From NCBI GenBank assembly GCA_947500555.1, contig CANMSE010000001.1:930001-994000 (forward strand): a stretch of 64,000 bases of DNA, given 5' to 3'. Shown one piece after another: positions 17,577 through 24,940 of the stretch (position 1 is its first letter; every line of letters begins with the position of its first letter). The notes beneath the pieces were generated by a model. It was not told where the DNA came from, made no database searches, and was given only the letters and a program-made list of their open reading frames with translations. Source of the stretch: an uncultured Fulvivirga sp. (GTDB taxonomy: Bacteria > Bacteroidota > Bacteroidia > Cytophagales > Cyclobacteriaceae). The translations under genes were made by a program, and so were the position numbers.

Positions 17577-17651
17577 AACAGTTGTTTCAGAGTCAGATAC
17601 GAGCATTATTTATTTATATTCGGGATTTTAAAAAATAGCCATAAAGAGGCT

Positions 17652-17782
17652 ATCTCAAAAATTACGTCATCCTGAGTTTTCCGAAGGATCTGGCTAAGCT
17701 GGAAAGTGTTAAACTTTAAATCTTCGCAAGATTCTTCCTTAGTCAGAATTACATGAGTAGTTTGGTTTGTAATTTTTGAGAT
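17652..17782. repeat. Intergenic repeat bounded by 14-base inverted ends
   Basis: Perfect inverted ends ATCTCAAAAATTAC (17652-17665) and GTAATTTTTGAGAT (17769-17782) enclose about 103 bases containing GTCATCCTGAG and GATTCTTC. The interior resembles dispersed non-coding elements of Cytophagales genomes. It lies between the DinB gene and the M14 peptidase gene and holds a spurious short frame on the minus strand. Confidence 0.6.
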
Positions 17783-17803
17783 ATACTTACTCAACCAATA
17801 ATC

Positions 17804-20311
17804 ATGAGATATTTATCCGTATTTCTATTGCTAATTTCTGCCACCTGTTACTCGCAAACGCTAAAAACCCCCGCGGATTTTTTAGGGTATAAATTGGGTG
17901 AACGATTCACCAGACATCATCGAGTGGTAGAATACTTTCAGCACGTGGCTGCAACTACAGATAATCTAACACTCTCTCAATACGGTGAGACCTATGAGCA
18001 TCGCCCATTGATGATGGCTGTGATCAGCTCTGCTGAAAACATGGCAAAGATTGATGAAATACGAATGAACAACCTTCGCAGAACAGGAATGGTAGAAGGT
18101 ACTGCCACTGACGATGGGATTGCCATTGTTTGGTTGAGTTATAACATTCATGGAAACGAAGCTTCATCGATAGAAGCAGCAATGAAAACAGTACATGCAC
18201 TTGCAGACAAGTCAAATGCGCAGACACAAGAATGGTTGAAAAACACGGTGGTCATTATTGATCCATGTATCAACCCGGATGGTAGAGATCGATATGCAAA
18301 CTTCTACAATCAATATGGTAACAAGGATTTTAATCCGAATGGAGATGATATGGAACACCATGAGCCGTGGCCTGGTGGCAGACCAAACCATTATCTATTT
18401 GATTTGAATAGGGACTGGGCCTGGCAAACACAAACAGAATCAGCAAGCCGTTCAAAAGTTTATCACCAATGGATGCCGCATATTCATGTAGACTATCATG
18501 AGCAGTTTATAAATAACCCCTACTATTTTGCACCGGCAGCGGAGCCTTTTCACGAAGTGATTACCCCATGGCAGCGAAAGTTCCAAACTACTATTGGTCG
18601 TAACCATGCCAAGTACTTTGATAAAGAAGGGTGGCTCTATTTCACCAAAGAGAGTTTTGATCTACTTTATCCTAGCTACGGAGATACCTACCCAACCTAC
18701 AACGGAGCGATTGGAATGACCTATGAACAAGCCGGTCATGGCTATGCCGGATTGGGCATTATTACCGAATATGGAGACACACTAACGCTTAAAGATAGGG
18801 TTGACCACCATTTCACCACTGGAATCTCTACAGTGGAAATAGCCTCTCAAAATGCTAGGGAGCTTAGTAATGAATTCAAAAAGTATTTTGATGGCAATAA
18901 AAATCGCCCTGCAGGAAAGTATAAAACATATATTGTCAAAAATGATGACAACGATAAAATCAATAGACTAACCTCATTTTTGGATAAGCATCATATCAGT
19001 TATGGAGCCTTAGGTTCCTCCAAAAGCTTAAAAGGCTATGGCTATAGAAGCAATGGAACTAGTAGTTTCTCCACTTCTGCCAATGATTTAGTGATTAGTG
19101 CCTATCAACCAACCGGTAGATTAGTGCAAGCACTATTTGAGCCGCTAACAAAATTATCTGATACGCTGACGTATGATATTACTGCCTGGGCTTTGCCATA
19201 CGCTTATGGGCTGGATGCTTATGCATTAACAGAAAGAATCAACCCAAATGGTACTATCAACAAACAGGCTACAAATACTCCGAATGATGGCAAAGCATAT
19301 GCTTATGTAGCTAAGTATGACAATATTGAAGATGTAAAATGGTTGGCTTACTTGCTAAAAAAGGGAGTGAATGTAAGAACTGCTCAAAAGGAGCTATCCA
19401 TTAAGGGAAATAACTTCAAGCGAGGTAGCCTGATTATTACTCAACGGAATAACGAACATATCAAAGGACTTGACAAAATGATTACCCAGTCCGCACAAGA
19501 GTTTGGTAGAACTTTAGTACCAGTAAGTACCGGATTTGCTGATCAGGGGATTGACTTAGGTTCTGCGAGTGTAGCTAAAATTGAAACCCCAAAAATTGCT
19601 GTTTTATCAGGACCTCAGACTTCATCCTTAAGCTATGGTGAGATTTGGCACTTCTTCGAACAGCAAATTGACTATCCAATGACCTCTATTGGAACAAACT
19701 ACTTTTCGAGAGTAGACTTGGAGGATTATAATGTTTTTATCATTCCTCACGGCTACTACCGTTTATTTGATGATGAAACATTGAAGACAGTAAACTCCTG
19801 GGTACGAGATGGAGGCAAATTAGTAGTGATTGGGGCAGGACTGAATGCTTTCAAAGACAAGTCCGGATTCTCAATAAAGGAGTATGTTAATGACAAGGAC
19901 AAAAAGAAGAGTGAGCCCTCTGATGAGGATATGTTGAGAACCTATGACGAACAAGAAAGAGACAACTTGAGAAGCTCCATCTTCGGAGCCATCTTTAAGG
20001 TACGACTGGACAATACCCATCCACTAGCTTATGGTTATGACAAAGAATATTTTTCTTTAAAAACCAATAGCATAAGGCTTGGATTCCTGGAAGATGGAGT
20101 CAATGTAGGTGTATTAAAAGGAAACTCTAAACCTGTGAGTGGCTTTGCGGGTTCCAAGGCAGTCGACAAACTGGATGATAGCCTGGTGTTTGGGGTGGAG
20201 TCAATAGGACAAGGCAGCGTAGTCTACATGGTCGATAATCCTTTATTCAGAGGGTTTTGGGAAAACGGCAAACTATTGTTTTCCAATGCAGTATTTATGG
20301 TAGAGAATTAG
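17804..20311 (+). CDS. Secreted M14-family zinc carboxypeptidase
   Basis: Exported metallopeptidase of 835 residues with a signal peptide (MRYLSVFLLLISATCYSQ). The M14 domain spans about 30-360. Zinc ligands are His 116 and Glu 119 in HGNE and His 232 in VDYHEQ. The substrate-binding Arg region is NPDGRDRY (about 158-163) and the catalytic Glu is likely E308 in MTYEQAG. The C-terminal half has a glutamine-amidotransferase-like fold (KIAVLSGPQ, then YNVFIIPHGYY and GGKLVVIGAG), a combination seen in large Bacteroidota M14 proteins. It probably trims peptides outside the cell. It appears monocistronic, and the gap to the next gene holds an inverted repeat. Confidence 0.92.
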   Translation: MRYLSVFLLLISATCYSQTLKTPADFLGYKLGERFTRHHRVVEYFQHVAATTDNLTLSQYGETYEHRPLMMAVISSAENMAKIDEIRMNNLRRTGMVEGTATDDGIAIVWLSYNIHGNEASSIEAAMKTVHALADKSNAQTQEWLKNTVVIIDPCINPDGRDRYANFYNQYGNKDFNPNGDDMEHHEPWPGGRPNHYLFDLNRDWAWQTQTESASRSKVYHQWMPHIHVDYHEQFINNPYYFAPAAEPFHEVITPWQRKFQTTIGRNHAKYFDKEGWLYFTKESFDLLYPSYGDTYPTYNGAIGMTYEQAGHGYAGLGIITEYGDTLTLKDRVDHHFTTGISTVEIASQNARELSNEFKKYFDGNKNRPAGKYKTYIVKNDDNDKINRLTSFLDKHHISYGALGSSKSLKGYGYRSNGTSSFSTSANDLVISAYQPTGRLVQALFEPLTKLSDTLTYDITAWALPYAYGLDAYALTERINPNGTINKQATNTPNDGKAYAYVAKYDNIEDVKWLAYLLKKGVNVRTAQKELSIKGNNFKRGSLIITQRNNEHIKGLDKMITQSAQEFGRTLVPVSTGFADQGIDLGSASVAKIETPKIAVLSGPQTSSLSYGEIWHFFEQQIDYPMTSIGTNYFSRVDLEDYNVFIIPHGYYRLFDDETLKTVNSWVRDGGKLVVIGAGLNAFKDKSGFSIKEYVNDKDKKKSEPSDEDMLRTYDEQERDNLRSSIFGAIFKVRLDNTHPLAYGYDKEYFSLKTNSIRLGFLEDGVNVGVLKGNSKPVSGFAGSKAVDKLDDSLVFGVESIGQGSVVYMVDNPLFRGFWENGKLLFSNAVFMVEN

Positions 20312-20321
20312 GAATTATTTG

Positions 20322-20342
20322 TAAGATATCAATAATATCTTA
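20322..20342. promoter_or_regulatory. Palindrome upstream of the ATPase-methyltransferase cassette
   Basis: Perfect 8-base arms TAAGATAT and ATATCTTA separated by 5 bases, 25 bases before the ATG of the GHKL ATPase. The downstream arm abuts TATATTTA, which is close to the -7 consensus TAnnTTTG. This suggests an operator over the cassette promoter. The stem is too AT-rich for a convincing terminator of the preceding gene. Confidence 0.42.
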
Positions 20343-20367
20343 TATTTAGTATTTTCACCCACTAAAT

Positions 20368-21708
20368 ATGAGCAAACCAAAAACCTTTTTAGTAGATGCG
20401 GATCCAGCCAAGGGCTTTTTTGTTTCAATGTTGGTTAAAGATATCACTCTTAAAGATGCTATTGGGGACTTAGTCGATAATTCAGTTGATGCAATTAAGG
20501 AAAAATCAGACAATTCAGGTCTTTCTCAATATCACATTAAGATTGATATGGACTCAAAAACTTTTAGCATTACCGATAATGGTTATGGCATGGAGTCCGA
20601 AGTGGCTAGGAAAACAGCCTTTAATTTTGGCAAGTCTGATCAGCATCAGTTGGTTGATTATTCAATAGGTCAATTTGGGATAGGAATGAAAAGAGCATTC
20701 TTCAAAATCGGGAAGAATATAAGTGTATTTTCAAAAGCTCCCAGCTCTCAGTTTAAGATTGATATAGATGTATTAGAGTGGTTAACTAAACCAAAAGAAT
20801 GGAAGTTTCATTTCAATAAAGACTCTCTAAAAGAGAATATAAAGAATTCAAAAAGCGACACATGTTTCAAAGTTAATATTAAAGATCTTAATGCAGATGC
20901 CCAAGTAAGTTTTGGGGACCCAAAGTTTATAGACTCTTTAATAAAAGAAATAGCCCTAGAACATATGTTGAATATAAATAAAGGGTTAAGAATTTCAGTG
21001 AATAATATTGATTTACCTACTAATCTAATCTCACTTGTAAATAATGATTCTATTAAACCTGCATACTTTGAAGAAGAAAAGAATGGTTTGAAAGTGAAAA
21101 TACTGGCTGGTATTTCAGATTATAATGCTGATGACGGTGGTTGGTATGTTTTCTGTAATGAGCGCTTGATTTTGGCCAAAGATACTTCAGCTGCAACAGT
21201 TTGGACTGGAACTAGAGGTGATGGTGTACCTCTTTGGCATTCTCAATATTACAGATTTAGGGGTTTTGTATTCTTCGAAGCAAATGATTCTTCAAAACTA
21301 CCATGGAATACCACCAAAACGGGAATGGATGTAGATTCACCCGCCTACAAGAATGTCAGAGGTAAGATGATTAGTATGACGAGAGAAGTTTTAGGGTTAC
21401 TTGATAAATTAAAAGATGAAAAGACGAAAGATAATCCTGAAGAAAATAGAACTCTCAATAAAATGGTAGACAGTAGCTTGAAACAAAAGAGTGAAGTTTC
21501 TAAAATTCTTAATGAAGTAACTGCATCACATAGCTCCTTTCAATACCCTGTGGAGCTTTACAACCCACCCAGAAAGACGAATGTTGTTAAAATATCTTAT
21601 CAAGTGTCCAAGAATGAATTCGAGCCGGTAAGTGATCATCTGGGTTCAAAAACACCTAAAGATGTAGGCCTAAAGACATTTAAATATTTTTATGAAAACG
21701 AGCTTTAG
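20368..21708 (+). CDS. MORC/HSP90-like GHKL ATPase (restriction-modification associated)
   Basis: A 446-residue ATP-binding protein. The Bergerat fold is clear. The N-box is AIGDLVDNSVDAI (about 31-43), the DxGxG box is ITDNGYGM (Asp 70, Gly 72, Gly 74), and the glycine lid is SIGQFGIGMKRAF (about 99-111). The middle part includes GGWYVFCNERLI and FRGFVFFE, resembling the MORC/MutL S5-like domain. No nuclease motif is seen at the C-terminus. The position that usually carries the general-base Glu of the N-box (ExxxN) is Asp 34. Its stop overlaps the next start by one base, and a DNA cytosine methyltransferase follows. GHKL ATPases of this type are known partners of DNA methyltransferases in prokaryotic restriction-modification loci. 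Codon use looks more AT-rich than in the flanks. Confidence 0.85.
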   Translation: MSKPKTFLVDADPAKGFFVSMLVKDITLKDAIGDLVDNSVDAIKEKSDNSGLSQYHIKIDMDSKTFSITDNGYGMESEVARKTAFNFGKSDQHQLVDYSIGQFGIGMKRAFFKIGKNISVFSKAPSSQFKIDIDVLEWLTKPKEWKFHFNKDSLKENIKNSKSDTCFKVNIKDLNADAQVSFGDPKFIDSLIKEIALEHMLNINKGLRISVNNIDLPTNLISLVNNDSIKPAYFEEEKNGLKVKILAGISDYNADDGGWYVFCNERLILAKDTSAATVWTGTRGDGVPLWHSQYYRFRGFVFFEANDSSKLPWNTTKTGMDVDSPAYKNVRGKMISMTREVLGLLDKLKDEKTKDNPEENRTLNKMVDSSLKQKSEVSKILNEVTASHSSFQYPVELYNPPRKTNVVKISYQVSKNEFEPVSDHLGSKTPKDVGLKTFKYFYENEL

Positions 21709-22697
21709 TGAGAATGTCCAGCTTTGAAAAAGTAAATTATAACCTTCGACCAAATAAAAGTATTGAAAGAAAGATGATGCTGGAAGCTTTTTCTAGGCTA
21801 ACTTATATATCACATTTTGACGACTACAGATACATAGGTTTTGGCTCTGCATATTTTTCAGATTTCATTCTTTTTCATAGATATCTCGGGTTGCAAGATA
21901 TGATCAGCATTGAAAAAGAGAAAGATAAAAAGCCGAGATTTGACTTTAACTTACCATACTTTGGAATTGAAATGAAGTACGGAGAATCGACTACCATTCT
22001 ACCTAATCTAGGCCTAGAGGAGAAAAAAAGTATTATTTGGTTAGATTATGACGATAAGCTCTCTGATTTCATGCTGTCAGACATAGATACTGTAGTTTTT
22101 AATTCTAAACCAGGGACTTTTTTTACAGTATCATTTTCTATTGAACAAGATGCAAAGCCAGCTGACTCAGATTTAACGATAAAAGAGTATAGATTAAATG
22201 AGTTTAAAAAAAGGGTGGGTGATCATCAATTACCAATTGAGTCTATGGACTTAAATTTTAACACCAAAAATTTGGGCGAAACTTCTTACAAGATAATAAG
22301 TAGGCAAATAAGTTCTTCGCTCATAAATAGAAATGGATCCTCTACTACTAGAATTTCATTTAAGCAGCTTTTCAATTTTCGATATCGTGACAATGCTAAT
22401 ATTATGACCATAGGAGGTTTAATAGTTTCTCCTCAACTTGAGAAGTCATTAAAGAAAATGAATTTTGAAAACCTTTCTTTTATACGAGGTAAGGAAGATT
22501 CCTATAAAATTGAATGCCCAAACCTTACATTTAGGGAGGTTAAGGCTTTAGATACTGCATTACCGTCTTCTCTAGAAACAAATGCAAGCGGCTTTAAAAA
22601 CGAAAGGTTAAGGCAAATACCGCTATTGCAAAGAGATATTAAGAATTACGCTAAAATATACCGTTACTATCCTAGTTTTGCAGAAACAAATATGTGA
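21708..22697 (+). CDS. Rossmann methyltransferase-like protein of the cassette, unknown activity
   Basis: A 329-residue protein. A Rossmann-like N-terminus is visible. A glycine motif followed by an acidic strand end (YIGFGSAYFSDF, about 42-53, then MISIEKE, about 65-71) resembles motifs I and II of SAM methyltransferases. A later strand, SIIWLDYDDKL (about 108-118), resembles motif IV. The rest has no recognised domain. Similar proteins are often called O-methyltransferase-like. Whether it binds SAM is not shown by the sequence. It starts at GTG 21708 overlapping the ATPase stop (ATG 21714 is an alternative) and ends 4 bases before the DNA methyltransferase, so it is a core part of the operon. 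It could be the effector. Confidence 0.72.
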   Translation: MRMSSFEKVNYNLRPNKSIERKMMLEAFSRLTYISHFDDYRYIGFGSAYFSDFILFHRYLGLQDMISIEKEKDKKPRFDFNLPYFGIEMKYGESTTILPNLGLEEKKSIIWLDYDDKLSDFMLSDIDTVVFNSKPGTFFTVSFSIEQDAKPADSDLTIKEYRLNEFKKRVGDHQLPIESMDLNFNTKNLGETSYKIISRQISSSLINRNGSSTTRISFKQLFNFRYRDNANIMTIGGLIVSPQLEKSLKKMNFENLSFIRGKEDSYKIECPNLTFREVKALDTALPSSLETNASGFKNERLRQIPLLQRDIKNYAKIYRYYPSFAETNM

Positions 22698-22701
22698 TTA
22701 A

Positions 22702-23910
22702 TTGAGACGATTTAACGTTTTGGATTTATTTGCTGGAGCAGGTGGGTTTGGGCTTGGCTTTAGTGAGGAGAAAGATAGCTACAATTTATTTTGTTCTTTG
22801 GAAAAGGACGATTGGGCAGTAGAAACGTTGAAAGCTAATAATAGTAATGGTCACAAAATTATACATGATGATATAAGAAACTTTCATAGCTGTAATCAGA
22901 TTAGGGAGAGGATTAACAAAACGACTGATGTAATTATAGGTGGCCCTCCTTGTCAAGGTTTTAGCTATGCTGGTCCAGCCAAAGATCCGAATGACCCTAG
23001 AAATACGCTTTTTATTAATTATGCTCAATGGGTTGATGTGTTAAGACCGAAGGTTTTTGTAATGGAGAATGTTAAAGGAATACTTACAGGCGTAAATGCA
23101 TCGGGTGAGAAGGTAATTGATATAATAAAAAAAACATTTAAATCTAAAGGCTATTATGTAAATATATGGGAGCTTAACGCAGCTCATTATGGTGTGCCTC
23201 AAAATAGAGAGAGAATATTTATTGTAGGGAACAGGGATGGCAAGGATATATCAGAACCTGCTCGTACACATTTTTTACCACTAGAAGAAAAGGGGCTCAA
23301 TGGTTCTGTGAAATCGCTAAGACAAGCGATTAGCGTGATTCAAGCTATTGGAGATTTACCAAACCTTGACGCTGGTCAAGGTGCAGAGGTAGCTGATTTC
23401 GTCAGAGAACCATTAACTGAATATCAAATTGATAGACGGAGGGGAGCTTCTAAACTATTCAATCACGTGACAATGAGGCATACAAAGAGAATAGTCAAAA
23501 GATATGCTCACATAATTGAAGGTAAGGGTTTAAATGAGCTGCCTGAAGAATTTAAGGTTAGAAAAAGAAATGGTAATGGAGAGTTATCTAATAGCGCATA
23601 TCACTCGAACTATAGACATTTAAAAGAGGATATGATTTCTTATACCATACCCGCATCATTTTACTCAAACTTTGTTCATCCAAATCAGCCTCGTAATATT
23701 ACTTCTAGAGAAGCAGCTAGACTCCAATCATTTCCTGACTCTTATGTTTTTAAAGGAAAAAGGACACAAATCTCTTCGAAGCTACTGAAACAACTAGGCA
23801 AAGAGGCAGAAAATTATTTATCTCAATACAATCAAATAGGTAATGCTGTTCCACCATTACTAGCAAATGCTATTGCAAAAAGAATCTATAATTTTCTTGT
23901 ATCAATATAG
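22702..23910 (+). CDS. DNA (cytosine-5-)-methyltransferase
   Basis: C5-cytosine DNA methyltransferase of 402 residues. Motif I is LDLFAGAGGFGLGF (7-20) and the catalytic Cys 84 is in motif IV GGPPCQGFS. Motif VI is ENV (122-124), motif VIII is QNRERIF (167-173), and motifs IX and X are SREAARLQSFPD and QIGNAVPPLLA near the end. The region between VIII and IX is the target-recognition domain. All catalytic motifs are intact. The start is a TTG at 22702, 4 bases after the previous stop; there is no ATG before motif I. It is the third gene of the cassette. It may protect host DNA at a site recognised by the ATPase complex. Confidence 0.92.
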   Translation: MRRFNVLDLFAGAGGFGLGFSEEKDSYNLFCSLEKDDWAVETLKANNSNGHKIIHDDIRNFHSCNQIRERINKTTDVIIGGPPCQGFSYAGPAKDPNDPRNTLFINYAQWVDVLRPKVFVMENVKGILTGVNASGEKVIDIIKKTFKSKGYYVNIWELNAAHYGVPQNRERIFIVGNRDGKDISEPARTHFLPLEEKGLNGSVKSLRQAISVIQAIGDLPNLDAGQGAEVADFVREPLTEYQIDRRRGASKLFNHVTMRHTKRIVKRYAHIIEGKGLNELPEEFKVRKRNGNGELSNSAYHSNYRHLKEDMISYTIPASFYSNFVHPNQPRNITSREAARLQSFPDSYVFKGKRTQISSKLLKQLGKEAENYLSQYNQIGNAVPPLLANAIAKRIYNFLVSI

Positions 23911-23956
23911 CACTCTATTATTTTAAAATAAATTGCAACCACATTCATATTTTCTC

Positions 23957-23977
23957 GTACTTTGAAATGCAAAGTAC
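23957..23977. promoter_or_regulatory. Operator-like palindrome upstream of the membrane protein/regulator operon
   Basis: Perfect arms GTACTTTG and CAAAGTAC around AAATG, ending 6 bases before the ATG at 23984. A nearly identical palindrome lies upstream of creD at 24904-24922. The match suggests one DNA-binding protein, probably the winged-helix regulator encoded between them, controls both units. Confidence 0.65.
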
Positions 23978-23983
23978 TTTTAT

Positions 23984-24601
23984 ATGAATAAAGAAAAATA
24001 TGTAGAGGACCTCAGGGATATAAAGGCGATCATGAACAAGTCTTCCCGATTTATCTCTTTAAGTGGTCTATCCGGGATATTTGCCGGAGTTATTGCGCTG
24101 GTAGGTCTTTATGCAGCGTATAACGTTGTCTATCAAAATCAAGATTATTTAGCTTATAGAAAGGCTGTAATAACCTATGAATCTTTAAGCCTGTTACTAG
24201 TCATTGCGCTATTGACAATTGCTTTAGCAGTTGGTTTTGGTATATATTTTACGACCAGGAAGGCGAAGAAAGAAGGCGAAGTGCTTTGGGATTCACAGTC
24301 AGAAAGATTAGTCGTTAACCTTCTGGTGCCACTGTTTACTGGTGGTGTGCTTTGTCTGATTTTACTGCTAAAAGGTTTTATTGGATTAGTGGCTCCATTA
24401 ACCCTGATCTTCTACGGTTTGGCGTTAGTTAACGCAAGCAAGTATACACTGAAGGAGGTAAGAAGTTTAGGAATATTAGAAATCATATTGGGCTTACTGG
24501 CAATGCAATTCATCGGTTATGGATTGTTGTTCTGGGCAATAGGGTTTGGAGGTCTCCATATTATTTATGGTATTGTGATGCAGCAGAAATACGGGTCGTG
24601 A
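23984..24601 (+). CDS. Six-helix membrane protein co-encoded with a winged-helix regulator
   Basis: A 205-residue integral membrane protein. After a charged N-terminus (MNKEKYVEDLRDIKAIMNKS) come about six hydrophobic segments, including LSGIFAGVIALVGLYAAY, LLLVIALLTIALAVGFGIYF, LLVPLFTGGVLCLILLL, LVAPLTLIFYGLALV and IILGLLAMQFIGYGLLF. No enzymatic motif is visible and the family is not named with confidence. Its stop overlaps the start of the winged-helix regulator by 4 bases. Pairs of this kind next to creD are common in Bacteroidota, pointing to membrane sensing of an envelope signal. Confidence 0.82.
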   Translation: MNKEKYVEDLRDIKAIMNKSSRFISLSGLSGIFAGVIALVGLYAAYNVVYQNQDYLAYRKAVITYESLSLLLVIALLTIALAVGFGIYFTTRKAKKEGEVLWDSQSERLVVNLLVPLFTGGVLCLILLLKGFIGLVAPLTLIFYGLALVNASKYTLKEVRSLGILEIILGLLAMQFIGYGLLFWAIGFGGLHIIYGIVMQQKYGS

Positions 24602-24888
24602 AAGAAATTCTCAAAGACTTAAATAAGGCTTTTGAAAATAAAGTCAGGCTAGGCATTATGTCAGCGCTTATGGTGAATGAACATTTGAATTTTAACAGAT
24701 TGAAAGAACTTCTGAATGTGACAGATGGCAATTTGGCCAGCCATTTGAAATCACTTGAAAAAAGTGGTTATGTGGCTTTTACAAAAGAATTTTTAAATCG
24801 TAAGCCAAATACAAAATATCATATTACACCCAGTGGGCAGCAAGCTTTTAAGAAACATATTAAGGCTATTGAAAGACTATTAAAATAA
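24598..24888 (+). CDS. Winged-helix transcriptional regulator
   Basis: A 96-residue DNA-binding protein of the MarR/ArsR-like winged-helix type. It starts at GTG 24598, overlapping the membrane gene. The helix-turn-helix reads LNFNRLKELLNVTDGNLASHLKSLEKSGYV (given here in parts: LNFNRLKELL, then TDGNLASHLK), and the wing follows as FLNRKPNTKYHITPSG. It likely binds the matching palindromes at 23957-23977 and 24904-24922, repressing its own operon and creD. The ligand or signal is unknown. Confidence 0.88.
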   Translation: MKEILKDLNKAFENKVRLGIMSALMVNEHLNFNRLKELLNVTDGNLASHLKSLEKSGYVAFTKEFLNRKPNTKYHITPSGQQAFKKHIKAIERLLK

Positions 24889-24903
24889 ATTTTTTTGAAC
24901 TTA

Positions 24904-24922
24904 TACTTTGAAATACAAAGTA
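24904..24922. promoter_or_regulatory. Operator-like palindrome upstream of creD
   Basis: Arms TACTTTG and CAAAGTA around AAATA, 18 bases before the creD ATG. It matches the palindrome at 23957-23977 in both arms and in four of five spacer bases. Confidence 0.63.
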
Positions 24923-24940
24923 CTTTTAAAAGTAATAATT

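Noticed and set aside
17606..17794. 62-codon minus-strand frame
   Set aside because: It is contained almost wholly in a non-coding repeat element; its translation is that of repeat sequence.
21708..22697. PD-(D/E)xK nuclease reading of the IEMK stretch (about residues 87-90)
   Set aside because: The preceding conserved Asp of the nuclease core cannot be placed convincingly, and the nearby motifs fit a methyltransferase-like Rossmann fold better.
24908..24940. Earlier TTG start for creD
   Set aside because: It would lie inside the operator palindrome, and the ATG at 24941 begins the conserved N-terminal part.
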